Source of the DNA: Halocaridina rubra
Taxonomy: Eukaryota > Arthropoda > Malacostraca > Decapoda > Atyidae
Length of the DNA stretch: 64,000 nt
Direction of reading: 5' to 3'
Assembly: GCA_037179515.1 (NCBI GenBank)
Contig: JAXCGZ010002334.1
Coordinates: 2,501-66,500 of the forward strand
Below the pieces are notes generated by a model that saw only the letters and a program-made list of their open reading frames with translations, ran no database searches and was not told the DNA's origin. Below, piece by piece: positions 1 through 12,787 of the stretch (position 1 is its first letter; each line of letters opens with the position of its first letter). A program made the position numbers and the translations under genes.

Positions 1-280
1 GGTTTTACTCCTATACCTACATCTACACCGAATATTCTTGGGTTTTTGTTATACATCTCTCATTATTTCTTCACATCTGACAAGTCACGACACTTCACAT
101 CTCTGCTTCTCTTCCTTTCGCATAATTATTTGGTATTATAATATTTGATTATTCATTCAGCCTGTCTTTTTATTGTTTATCATTCTCATATTTATGCATT
201 GTCCTTAAGCTGCTGCTTTTTCTTGATGCCCGGGCCTCATATAAGATACTTTCTTGCCCATTCCGGTGTTATATTCATAA
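1..280 (+). repeat. Unclassified dispersed repeat, copy 1
   Basis: This stretch aligns, with substitutions and small gaps, to 43674-43875 in the same orientation. Shared landmarks are 'acaccgaatattctt', 'cacatctgacaagtcac' (tttgacaagtcac in the other copy), a 'tgcccgggcc'/'tgcccaggccc' block and 'ggtgttatattcat'/'ggtgtcatactcat' near the end. No ORF of substance is present. I cannot assign a family; it is a repeat only because it occurs twice. Confidence 0.5.
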
Positions 281-1220
281 AAAAGGAACTTGTTTACGAC
301 AGAATAACTTCCTTTCCATGTAGTATCATTGTATTACTATCAACTATTACCAATATTACCTATCACTTTTGCCTTGGTTTCAATAAATATAAATGGCACG
401 CCAATAGCTGTGTCATTGGTGTCTCATTTTGATAATAATTTTCTACATCTTTTGTCGGCATTATCAGTGACTGATGTGAGAAGGTCTTACAGATACACAA
501 GGTGCATTCATGACTATTTATCTGCATAAGCAAGGTCCTTTGCCTTTCAGTGCACAATGAAGTGCAAGCTATACCGTCTATGTATATATTGATGTAGTAT
601 CCTACCAAATGGATAATGAAATATAATAATTATTTATCACCTGCCTGTCAGTTAGTTAATATTTCATGTCTGTTGGTTCACACTTTGCAGTTTATTTAAT
701 CATAATAATATATATCCTTCCATGACTTCTATATCGTATAAACTAAAAGTAAGAAAATGAAGTTACTAATCTAGGGGTTCACAACAATTTCTAGTGTACA
801 TTATGTTAGTGATCATGTTATTACGCAAGGAATTTTATTTATTTTTAGAAAACAAACGCACCTTATCAGACTGAAATGCTAGGGCTTACCAACAGCTCTA
901 ACTTATAGCTTTTTCTGACCTCTAGGAAAAAACATCTTTTAAAAACTTTTGACTCCAAGTTTCGAGGCTGATGAGGCTCAGGCTGCTTTTACCTTAGATT
1001 AACCTACCATATTTGGCTCACAGATTTCCTTTAACCCCCTGTCTTGATGACTCCATTGAAACTATTCCTGCTATACTGCCTCTCTCTAATCTTATGCCCC
1101 TAATACTTTATTTGTTTAGTGGATCGACAAAGATCATTTAGCTTGAAACTTTATAAGGTACTGAGCCAGTCGGTATACAGTTAAAAGCTTTAAACTAAAT
1201 TGTCTAAATACTGACTTTTT
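281..1220. other. AT-rich sequence without a recognisable gene
   Basis: Short open frames occur here on both strands, but none shows a conserved motif, a splice-bounded open stretch or similarity to the other repeats in the window. I see nothing annotatable. Confidence 0.6.
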
Positions 1221-1452
1221 GGCCCGATTTCATAAACAGTGTAAACCTAGGATGCCATATTCTTAGTTAGCTAGACACACACAAATGGATTTCATAAACG
1301 CACCTGATGCAGTTCTGTGTATGGCTAGGATCCCGTACGGGATCCTAGCCATACACAGAACCGCGTCAGATGCGTTTATGAAATCCATTTGTGTGTGTCT
1401 AGCTAACTAACAATGTGGTATCCAAGGTTTACACTCTTTAAGAAATCGGGCC
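1221..1452. repeat. 232-bp near-perfect palindrome (116-bp arms, no spacer)
   Basis: The left arm starts ggcccgattt at 1221 and the right arm ends aaatcgggcc at 1452. The axis falls between 1336 and 1337 inside tcccgtacggga. Both arms keep exact register from end to end, so there are no net indels, only scattered mismatches (for example cctgatgcagttctg opposite cagaaccgcgtcag). The arms contain acacacacaaatgg and tagctagacac. No coding potential is visible. It could be a foldback/MITE-type element or a recent inverted duplication; a family cannot be named. Confidence 0.9.
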
Positions 1453-1587
1453 TTTGTCTGCGATGCCAGTTTTACCTCTGCTCAAAATCTGTACTTGTCC
1501 TATATATTGATATCAATCTCTTATTCAGCCTATTCTCAATCATATTATGTAATCCACTCTTTCTATAGTCTTTCTATATATCTTAAG

Positions 1588-3230
<1,643 letters not shown>

Positions 3231-5433
3231 AACGTGTGTAATTACCGAATTGTAATTACCTAATTGTGTTTACGGGAAAGAGCCCAAAGCTTGTATCTTC
3301 CCGTCTCCTGATCGGTCCTTAAAACTATTGATTGAGATAGCATTAACTACCTCCTCGCTTAGCCAATTCCAATTATCAACTACTCTTACACTGAAAAAGT
3401 ATTTCCTTACATCCTGCAAAGAAGTTTTCTTACGAAGCTTCAAACTATGACCTCTAGTTCTAGTGCCTGCCATATCGAAATATCGATCCCTATCCACTCT
3501 ATCATAACCATGAAGGAATTTAAAGACTGCCACCATATCCCCCCTCAATCTTCTAGCATCGAGTGATGGTAAGTCTAATTCCCTCAGCCTCTCATCATAA
3601 CTGATATTACGTATTTCTGGCACCAGTTTCGTGGCATGTCTTTGAACTTTTTCAAGCTTAGTTATGTGCTTTTTCAAGTGCGGATTCCAAAAGGGGGCTG
3701 CATATTCGAGTTTTGGCCTCACATAGGTTACATAAATATTTCTGAACATTTCCTTGTCCATGTGCCTGAAGGCTACCCTTACATTTGATAAGAATGCATA
3801 TGCTGCCCTTACTATGCCATTTATATGTATTTCTGGAGACAAATCTGCCAGTATGTTTACTCCTAGATCTCTCATTTTCTGTCTCTTGAAGTTGTACTCT
3901 ATCCACTGAGCAGTCAAGCTTGGGCCTTCTTGCACTTGTATCCATTCTCATTACCTTACATTTTAAAGTATTGAATTTCATTAGCCACTTTTCTGACCAC
4001 TCATGCAGATTATTTAGATCCCCTGAAGTTCTCTACCATTGTTCTCGTTTCTTACTTTCTTCACAATCTTTGCATCATCTGCAAACTTATTCATGAATGA
4101 ATTTACAGACTCTGGTAGGTCATTTACATATACAACGAACAAAAGTGGCCCTAAAACTGAACACTGTGGAACTCCACTACTAACTCTTCTCCATTCAGAC
4201 ACTGAGTGTCTTACTCTAACCCTCTGTTCCCTTCCTTCTAAGTAAGTTTTTATCCATTTCAAGACATTTCCACCTATTCTAGCCATTGCTTGCAGCTTCC
4301 TAATAAGTCTCCCATGTGGAACAGTGTCAAACACTTTCTGGAAGTCTAGGAATATGCAATCTGCCCAGCCCTCTCTTTCCTGTAAAATTCGGCTTACCTC
4401 ATCATAAAATTCTAATAAGTTTGTTACTGTTGATCTACCTTCTCTGAAGCCATGTTGCCTCACTGACAAAAAGTTGAAGGATTCCAAGTGAAGAGAAATA
4501 TGTTTCCTTAGTAGTTTCTCCATAACTTTGCAAACTATGCTGGTCAAGGAAACTGGTCTGTAGTTCAGAGCCGTATCCCTCCCTCCCTTTTTGAAGATAG
4601 GTATCACGTTTGCTTGTTTCCAGCATCTTGGAATCTCCCCTGACTCCAGTGACTTTTTGAATATGATACATAGTGCCACTGATATTGAATTTGCGCATTT
4701 TTTAAGTACATGAGGGGATATGTCATCAGGACCTGTAGCTTTATGAACATCTAACTCCATCAGCGCCTTGCATACCACTGTGGCTGTAAGGTTAATGTTC
4801 TTTAATACCGGCCCTTGAGCTTCTATCTCTAAAATCTGAGGGGGTGGGGTATTTTCTGCTGTAAATACTGACTGTAACTCCTTGTTCAATTCTTTGCAGA
4901 TCTCTTCATCCGTCTCAGTGATGCTTCCGTCCGCTCTCTTAAGCCTTAAAACCTGTTCTTTTACCTTCAGTTTTCCTCTGATAAAGCTGTGGAAAAGCTT
5001 GGGATTTTCTTTAGCCTTCCTGGTGCTGTCCCTCTCATAGTCTCTCTCTGCCTCTCTTCTTGTACTTAGGTAGTCATTTCTTGCTCTTTTGTAGGTTTGC
5101 CAGGCATTTATGTTTTTTCTCCTCCTATACCTTTTCCAGCATTTGTCTCTCCACTCCTTAGCTCTTTTACACTCATTATCGAACCATTTCTCTATGGCAT
5201 GAATTACACCTAGTTTGGTGAAAGGTATGCAGCAATCTACTATCTTTCCATATTTCTCACAAAAGATGTCATACATTCCTTGTACAGATTTGTTGTAAAA
5301 TAAGGTTCTCCAGTCAATAACTGCAAAAAGCACATTCATTTTGATGCAATCTCCTTTCGGATAGTTCCTCTTCATGTCCTCAGTGCCTCTACTCTCAGGC
5401 AGAATATCTTCAGTGTGTGTGTGTGTCTGTGTA
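3231..5433 (-). mobile_element. CR1-like LINE copy B, 5'-truncated
   Basis: In sense orientation this copy begins directly after an (AC)n run at about 5433, at the end of the endonuclease domain (tgaagatattctgcc). It continues through linker, reverse transcriptase, C-terminal domain and tail. Relative to other copies, about 43 bp around the ORF2 stop are missing near 3316 (cggtccttaaaac), so the ORF2 frame reads on into the 3' UTR hairpin. Confidence 0.9.
3270..5432 (-). pseudogene. ORF2 (linker, RT and C-terminal domain) of copy B
   Basis: The first frame (down to 4014) holds about 470 codons: a basic linker (KRAKEWRDKCWKRYRRRKN), the RT finger segment [40 protein letters not shown] and FADDAK, the catalytic aspartate pair. 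A 1-nt deletion near 4018 (ttagatcccctg where relatives have ttagatcctcctg) shifts frame. A 2-bp deletion near 3873 shifts it again; the C-terminal domain then reads YDERLRELDLPSLDARR and RTRGHSLKLRKKTSLQD. The normal stop is deleted and the frame ends about 20 codons later at 3270. The RT core through FADD is intact, but the protein as a whole is broken. The first ATG-led codons upstream of 5433 are microsatellite-encoded. Confidence 0.88.
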
Positions 5434-5798
<365 letters not shown>

Positions 5799-5902
5799 AT
5801 GTTGACCACCACTGTTACGTTAAAGTTGGGAGAACAATTCTTAATTTGAGTATTGTTTCCATTTAAAGAGGAGATGCAAATACATAGCACGTGGTGCCTT
5901 AC

Positions 5903-6121
5903 CTGTGTCACGTTGACATCGTATCTTCTACACTTGGAGTAATCTCCAGTTGTAGAATCCATTGGAATTGTTAGTTGCTTCACTTCCTCGTTTGTAAGTT
6001 CGAGATCGTATATATCAGGGGGTGGACGGCACCAATGGGGAGGAGTTAAAGTCATAAACAGCTGCCCAAAGTAAAGAAAGGCAAATATCGCGTTCATGAA
6101 GCAGTTCACCGCAAACAGCAC
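5903..6121 (-). CDS. Internal exon of an SLC22-type organic cation/carnitine transporter
   Basis: On the minus strand, a 219-nt exon (73 codons, phase 0 at both ends) is bounded by acceptor ttaaattttcag/GTGCTG and donor GACACAG/gtaagg, with a plausible branch site cactaaatc 25-35 nt upstream. The protein begins with a hydrophobic segment ([18 protein letters not shown]...) fitting TM1. It continues with [12 protein letters not shown], then LTIPMD and a [13 protein letters not shown] segment. Family knowledge: SLC22 proteins (MFS organic cation, anion or carnitine transporters in the plasma membrane) carry an HWC-R-P motif after TM1 and a C-x-x-YD-x-N motif in the first large extracellular loop. 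No start codon or flanking exon was found in the window, so the gene extends beyond it or has small unseen exons. (TG)n repeats lie about 30 nt upstream of the acceptor. Substrate cannot be predicted. Confidence 0.8.
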
Positions 6122-6149
6122 CTGAAAATTTAATATATAAAGATTTAGT

Positions 6150-6347
<198 letters not shown>

Positions 6348-6508
6348 ATTGTTACGGTTTTACGTCACGGACTCCCTTTTCTACCAAGGGGTAGGACGTT
6401 TGCCTCCTTGCGAAGAACTTGTTTTGGCAGACGTAATCATTACCCTGAGTGCATGCCCTTGCAAACCTCAGACCGCGGACGCTACCGCTTGAGCCACGGT
6501 GACTACAT
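6348..6508 (-). mobile_element. tRNA-derived SINE (family SINE-A), internally deleted
   Basis: The reverse complement starts gtggctcaagcggtagcgtcc, a box A-like tRNA head. It then matches the SINE at 38603-38785 through gtctgagg, gcatgcactcagggtaa, aacaagt, cttcgcaag and gtagaaaaggg. About 40 bp containing box B, present at 38621-38660, is missing here. The 3' end runs into an A-run (T-run on this strand). With box B gone the copy should be transcriptionally inert. Confidence 0.75.
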
Positions 6509-6510
6509 AT

Positions 6511-6580
<70 letters not shown>

Positions 6581-6598
6581 GTAATAATAATAATAATA

Positions 6599-6658
<60 letters not shown>

Positions 6659-6669
6659 TAATAATAATA

Positions 6670-6760
<91 letters not shown>

Positions 6761-6762
6761 GA
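6511..6762. repeat. (TAA)n microsatellite, about 250 bp
   Basis: Trinucleotide repeat with a few interruptions (ata, gtaa, tgataa). It produces long Asn/Ile/Leu/Tyr open frames that are not genes. Confidence 0.97.
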
Positions 6763-7374
6763 ATAATATATCCTGGAGCTTTTGAAATATATCCATTTTC
6801 AAAGGCATTTTTATATTTATCTTTACATAAGAACAGTGTATTCTTGACCAGCAACATTAAGTTTGTGACCAAAGCGTAAAATGATTGATATCCCCCTCAA
6901 CAAGAATGAAGTTACAAAAGCAATGTCTGCTTGCTTCATCAAGAGCAATGGAAATGGGAGGCGGTGAATGAGTTGCAATAAATCAATAGCGGCGGCAGCA
7001 ATTTAATTGGGGAGCTGAATTATTGACAGTAAGTGCATTGCAACGACAATTGCAACAATAGGATGGCTCTGAGAACGCGTATGAAGGATTCAACAGAGGC
7101 AATGGATGATTAAGCAACAGCAATACTAATCGAAGTAGAATAACTTCAGGAACAGTCGCTTCAGACACTAAGTAAGCAAGTGCTGAAATAACACTTGAGA
7201 GAGAGAAGTAAATAAAAAAAAAATGTGTATATATCCAGACACAGTGTCTCCACGTCAATTGCTGAGATAGCAACTTTGAAATGAAGCAATCATATAATAA
7301 TAGAAATAAACTTGACATATTTGCAATTTTATCCTCTTATTGTTGCTCCTTGAAGTAGTTTGATTATACTTTAT

Positions 7375-7375
<1 letters not shown>
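6763..7375. other. Spacer without recognisable gene
   Basis: The minus-strand open frame at 6983-7318 is low in conserved features and has no splice-site support. I see no repeat relationship to the rest of the window. Confidence 0.55.

Positions 7376-7430
<55 letters not shown>
7376..7430. repeat. (TG)n microsatellite at LINE 3' end
   Basis: About 27 TG units run directly into gattacctaatt, the reverse complement of the CR1-like tail. On the sense strand of copy C the tail ends in (AC)n. Confidence 0.95.
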
Positions 7431-8675
7431 TTACCTAATTGTGTTTACGGGAAAGAGCCCAAAGCTCGTATCTTCCCGTCTCCTGATCGGTTCCATTTTA
7501 TACTTAGTGATACTTATCATACCTGTCCTTAAAACTATGGATTGAGATAGCATTAACTACCTCCTCGCTTAGCGAATTCCAATTATCAACTACTCTTACA
7601 CTGAAAAAGTATTTCCTTACATCCTGCAAAGAAGTTTTCTTACGAAGCTTCAAACTATGACCTCTAGTTCTAGAGCCAGCCATATCGAAATATCGATCCC
7701 TATCCACTCTATCATAACCATGAAGGAATTTAAAGACTGTCACCATATCCCCCCTTACTCTTCTAGCTTCGAGTGATGGTAAGTCTAATTCCCTCAGCCT
7801 CTCATCATAACTGAGATTGCGTATTTCTGGCACCAGTTTCGTGGCATGTCTTTGAACTTTTTCAAGCTTAGCTATGTGCTTTTTCAAGTGCGGATTCCAA
7901 AAAGGGGGCTGCATATTCGAGTTTTGGCCTCACATAGGTTACATAAATATTTCTGAACATTTCCTTGTCCATGTGCCTGAAGGCTACCCTTACATTTGAT
8001 AAGAATGCATATGCTGCCCTTACTATGCCATTTATATGTATTTCTGGAGACAAATCTGCCAGTATGTTTACTCCTAGATCTCTCTCTTTTTCTGTCTCTT
8101 GAAGTTGTACTCCAGCCACCGAGTAGTCAAGCTTGGGCCTTCTTGCACTTGTACCCATTCTCATTACCTTACATTTTGAAGTATTGAATTTCATTAGCCA
8201 CTTTTCTGACCATTCATGCAGATTATTTAGATCCTCCTGAAGTTCTCTACCATTGTTCTCGTTTTTTACTTTCTTCACAATCTTTGCATCATCTGCAAAC
8301 ATATTCATGAATGAATTTACAGACTCTGGTAAGTCATTTACATATACAAGGAACAATAGTGGCCCTAAAACTGAACCCTGTGGAACTCCACTACTAACTC
8401 TTCTCCATTCAGACACTGAGTGTCTTACTCTAACCCTCTGTTCCCTTCCTTCTAAGTAAGTTTTTATCCATTCCAAAACATTTCCACCTATTCTAGCCAT
8501 TGAGTGCAGCTTCCTAATAAGTCTCCCATGTGGAACAGTGTCAAACGCTTTCTGGAAGTCTAGGAATATGCAATCTGCCCAGCCCTCTCTTTCCTGTAAG
8601 ATTTGGCTTACCTCATCATAAAATTCTAATAAGTTTGTTACTGTTGATCTACCTTCTCTGAAGCCATGTTGCCTC

Positions 8676-8679
<4 letters not shown>
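7431..8679 (-). mobile_element. CR1-like LINE copy C, 5'-truncated
   Basis: The sense strand begins at gtgaggcaacatggcttc in the RT domain, directly after (AC)n (8680-8746), and ends in the family's hairpin and tail at (AC)n again. Both ends are therefore flanked by the same simple repeat on the same strand. Confidence 0.92.
7504..8677 (-). pseudogene. ORF2 reverse-transcriptase fragment of copy C
   Basis: Open from the truncation point to about 7895. It holds [39 protein letters not shown] and FADDAKIVKKV, so the RT catalytic core is intact from the palm onward. A 1-nt insertion in the A/G run near 7901 (ccaaaaagggggc) shifts frame. The C-terminal domain (LDLPSLEARRVRGDM, RTRGHSLKLRKKTSLQD) continues to a normal TAG/TAA-type stop at 7504. 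An ATG-led open frame that appears to extend upstream to 8776 is encoded by the (AC)n repeat and is spurious. Confidence 0.9.
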
Positions 8680-8749
<70 letters not shown>

Positions 8750-8880
8750 TGAGTGAGCGTGCACACGCGTGTGCAAGCAGTAAAACTATACATATTTAAG
8801 TATGTCTTCTGTTACTAAATTGTAAAAGATAAAGTTAATTTACAACAGCATTAGCGAATACATACATACATACATACATA
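8680..8880. repeat. (TG)n-(GAGT)n block, short spacer and (CATA)n
   Basis: TG repeats (8680-8746) grade into gtgagtgagtgagcgtgcac. After about 100 bp of unremarkable AT-rich sequence, a short (CATA)n run (8860-8880) touches the 5' end of copy D. Confidence 0.9.
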
Positions 8881-9829
8881 TGGATAGAGAAATGAAAAAA
8901 AAAGAAACTCTCAGAGAGGAAATAAGTTTTTTGGAGGACGCAAATAAAGCACAAGGCCAAGAGAGAAAATAACTAGAAAAACGAATAAAGAAGCTGGAAG
9001 GGGAAAAGATTAAACTAGAAATCAGAACTTCTAAACAAGAAGATAGCAACAAACAACTGAATGACAACCTGAAGGAATCAAATATTTGTTCACTGCTCTC
9101 TTCTGAGAGAGACGAGATTGCAGCTTGGAATGTCCAGATCAAGGAAGACATCGAACAGTTTAGAAAAGTGTTTCAGGATCTGATTACGGAACATGATACC
9201 ATGAAAACTCCCTTTGCTGATGCATTAAAGGGGCATGTGGCAGTAAAAGAGGCTGTGAAGGTGGTGGTACTGGAAAGCATACAAACAGTTGACTATGAAG
9301 AAACAGTAATAGAAAAAATGAAAGACGATGTGATGGAAAGGGCAAATCCACTGATTAGACAGGCACTTGATAAAGAGTAGACAGTGGTAATCTCAGGCAT
9401 AACCAATCCCAGGATCCAACATGGCAGTGGAGACTTGAAGAAAATAAAGCTTGGATTTTAGACCTGATAAAAGAGCTTGGAGTAGTATAAGGTCCTGAGT
9501 ATATTGTGAACATTCACTAACTAGGTAAATATTCTAGGGAGGGAAAGCAAAGACCAACAAAAGCAACCTTTGAGAGAGGGGACGCATGTAGAAAAATTTT
9601 GATGAGGAAAAGAAAGCCTAAAAAACCTTCATGAATTCAAAAAAGTGTTCATTAGACGATAGAGAAGTCAGGAAGACATGGAAAGGATAAAAAACTTGTT
9701 GCAAGAGACTAGAAGGTTAAATGAGGAAAGAATGAAGATGAGAAGAAAAATTTTCGTTTCAGAGTTCTTCCAGACAAAGGGGATATAAAGAAGATTATTA
9801 TGAATAATCAGGGGATGGGGCCTCATTAA
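8879..9829 (+). pseudogene. ORF1 remnant of copy D
   Basis: The lysine/glutamate-rich coiled-coil part of ORF1 is recognisable in pieces, including KEAVKVVVLESIQTVDYEE and ERANPLIRQALDKE at 9168-9380. Stops interrupt it, for example the TAA after 'gagagaaaa' near 8970 and the TAG at 9378. The C-terminal stretch ends at the conserved TAA at 9827-9829. ORF1 proteins of this group bind element RNA; this copy cannot encode one. Confidence 0.8.
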
Positions 9830-9831
9830 GA

Positions 9832-12405
9832 TTGTTATACACAAATGCTAATGCATTAGCTGATAAGGCAGTAGAATTAAAAGATAGGATTCACAACAGT
9901 AAGCAGATATAGTAGCAGTTACCGAGACTAAATTGAGTGAAGACATAAAGAGTGTTGCAGTTTTTCCTAAGGGCTTTAGAATATTAAGGGTTGAAAGATC
10001 TGAGAGGATTGGTGGAGGGAGAGCGCTGCTGATAGGTGAAAGGATTCAGGTTGAAGAAATAAACTTTACTATAGAAAGTGAGTTCAAGGAATTTCTTGTT
10101 GCTCGCATAAATACTGGGGCAGAGAGCATTATAATAACTGTTGGTTCACCAAGGAATCAACATAAGCTAGAAGTTTATGAGGAAAGTCTTATCGGTAATA
10201 TTGAAGTCATAAACTCAATTATTAACATTGCACGGGAGAGAAAATGTAGGATTTTGATTATGGGAGATTTTAACCATAAAGAGATAGATTGGATAAATAT
10301 TGACCCACACAGTGGGGAGGACTCATTCGGGGCAAGATTCCTAGACTGCGAACAAGGGAGTTTCCTACATCAACATGTACTGGAACCAATGAGGGCCAGG
10401 AGTGGGTAAGAGCCATCACTACTTGTTCTAGTATTCACAGATAATGTGTTGGATATTGAAAGTATTGAGTATGAACCACCAATTGGAAAGAGTGACTACT
10501 GTGTGTTGTTGATGGAGTATATAATTGAAGATGTTCTGCCTGGGAGTAGAGGCACTAAGGACGTGAGGAGGGGCTATCCAAAAGGAGATTGCATAAAAAT
10601 GAATGATCTTTTTGCAGTTATTGACTGGAGGACCTTATTTAACAACAAATCTGTACAAGACATTTACGACATCTTTTGTGAGACATATGCGAAGATAGTA
10701 AATTACTGCATACCCGTCACCAAAGTAGGTGTAATTCATGCCAGAGAGGAATGGTTTAATAATAAATGTAAAAGAGCTAAGGAGTGGAGAGACAAATGCT
10801 GGAAAAGGTATAGGAGGAGAAAAAACATAAATGCCTGGCAGACCTATAAAAGAGCAAGAAATGTTTACCTACGTAAAAGAAGAGAGGCAGAGAGAGACTA
10901 TGAAAGGGTCATTACCAGGAAGGCTAAAGAAAATCCCAAACTTTTCAACAGATTTATCAGAGGTATGCAAAGTGCTGATGGAGTCAGATGTCCATAAAGC
11001 TACAGGTTCTGATGATGTATCCCATCATGCACTTAAGGAATGCACAAATTCAATATCAGCGGCACTAAATATCATATTCAAAAAGTCACTGGAGTCAGGG
11101 GAAATTCCAAGATGCTGGAAACAAGCAAATGTGGTACCTATCTTCAAAAAGGGAAGGTGGATATGGCTCTAAACTATAGACCTGTTTCCTTGACCAGCAT
11201 AGTTTGCAAAGTTATGGAGCAACTACTAAGGAAACATATCTCTCTTCACTTGGAATCCTTCAACTTTTTTGTCAGTGAGACAACATGGCTTCAGAGGAGG
11301 TAGATCAACAGTAACAAACTTATTAGAATTTTATGATGAGGTAAGCTGAATCTTACAGGAAAGAGAGGGCTTGGTAGATTGCATATTCCTAGACTTCCAG
11401 AAAGCATTTTATATGGTCCCAAATGGGAGACTTATTGAGAAGCTGCAAGCAATGGCAAGAATAGGTGAAAATGTCTTGAAATTGAGAAAAACATACTTAG
11501 AGGGAAGGGAACAGAGTAAGACACTCAGTGTCTGAATGGAGAAGAGTTAGTTGTGGAGTTCCACAGGGTTCAGTTTTAGGGCCACCTTTGTTCCTTGTAT
11601 ATGTATATGATCTACCAGTCTGTAAATTCATTCATTAATATGTTTGCAGATGATGCAAAGATTATGAAGAAAGTAAGAAACGAGAACAATGGTAGAGAAT
11701 TTCAGGAAGATCTAAATAGTCTCCATGAGTGGTCAGAAAAGTGGCTAATGAAAATCAAGACTTCAAAATGTAAGGTAATGAGAATGGGTACTAGTGGAAG
11801 AAGGCTCAAGCTTGACTACTCGGTGGCAGGAGTAGAACTTTAAGAGACAGAAAATGAGAGAGATCTAGGAGTAAACATACTGGCTAATTTGTCTCCAGAA
11901 ATGCATATAAATGGCATAGTAAGGGCAGCTTTCTTATCAAATGTAAGGGTAGCCCTCAGGCACATGGACAAGGAAATGTTCAGAAATATTTATGTAACCT
12001 ATGTGAGGCTAAAGTTTGAATATGCAGCCCGTTTTTGGAATCCACACTTGAAAAAGCACGTAGTTAAGCTTGAAAAAGTTCAAAGACATGCCACGAAACT
12101 GGTGCCAGAAATACGCAATCTCAGTTATAATGCGAGGCTGAGGGAATTAAACTTACCATCACTCAAAGCTAGAAGATAGAGGGGGATATGGTGACAGTTT
12201 TTAAATTCCTGCATGGTTTTAACAGAGTGGATAGGGATCGATATTTTGATATGGCTGGCACTAGAACTAGAGGTCATAGTTTGAAGTTTCGTAAGGAAGC
12301 ACGTTTTTAGTGTAAGGGTAGTTGATGATAGGAATTCGCTAAGTGAGGAGGTAGTTAATGCGAACTCAATCCATAGTTTTAAGGACAAGTATGAAAAGTA
12401 TCACC
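9832..12405 (+). pseudogene. ORF2 remnant of copy D (endonuclease, RT)
   Basis: Readable pieces are the APE endonuclease (9933-10409, containing ILIMGDFNHKEIDWI), the linker (10446-10997, GKSDYCVLLMEY and the basic KRAKEWRDKCWKRYRRRKN), RT fragments (11040-11303; 11595-11843, [10 protein letters not shown]) and the C-terminal domain (11889-12179). Many frameshifts and stops, plus the 200-bp deletion, separate them. In the metal-binding loop, SDH has become SDY. The normal stop is mutated (tatcaccaag). This is among the more decayed long copies in the window. Confidence 0.82.
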
Positions 12406-12490
12406 AAGTACAAAATGGGACCGACCAGGAGACGGGAAGTTACGAGCTTGGTGCTCTTTCTAGTAAGTACAATTAGGCAATTACAATTAC

Positions 12491-12716
12491 GATTACATAT
12501 ATACATACATACATACACATATGTAGTGATATTTTACAATCTTACCATTTGGTATCTGCCGAATCCTCCCATATAAGTAAATATACTTTCAAAGTCGTTA
12601 ACAGTCATCTTGATTTTGTATTATTGTAAGGTTACTCCGTATCATATATCACACTGACCACTATTCCTGCAAAAAAGAAAAAAAAAAGAGGATAATGTTG
12701 TTCAGTTAATATATAT

Positions 12717-12784
<68 letters not shown>
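12491..12784. repeat. (CATA)n, AT-rich spacer, and (CT)n microsatellite
   Basis: A short CATA run follows copy D's tail. The span 12525-12715 shows nothing recognisable. From 12718 to 12784 the sequence is CT repeats, which directly precede the RNase H-type LINE fragment. Confidence 0.9.

Positions 12785-12787
<3 letters not shown>

Larger units (their letters stand above)
8879..12490 (+). mobile_element. CR1-like LINE copy D, long but decayed
   Basis: Starts within ORF1 (tggatagagaaatgaaa matches 27259 onward in copy F) and ends with a degenerate hairpin and tail (aattaggcaattacaattac). It is flanked on both sides by (CATA)n. Relative to copy F it lacks 200 bp between linker and RT at about 10965. 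The deletion lies between two cagagg hexamers (copy F 29344 and 29544), one of which is kept. Confidence 0.9.

Noticed and set aside
145..608. Overlapping open frames near the window start
   Set aside because: No motif, no splice support, and part of the region matches a non-coding repeat at 43674.
6499..6879. Poly-Asn/Ile/Leu/Tyr open frames (also 15365-15754 and 17069-17395)
   Set aside because: Encoded by (TAA)n trinucleotide repeats.
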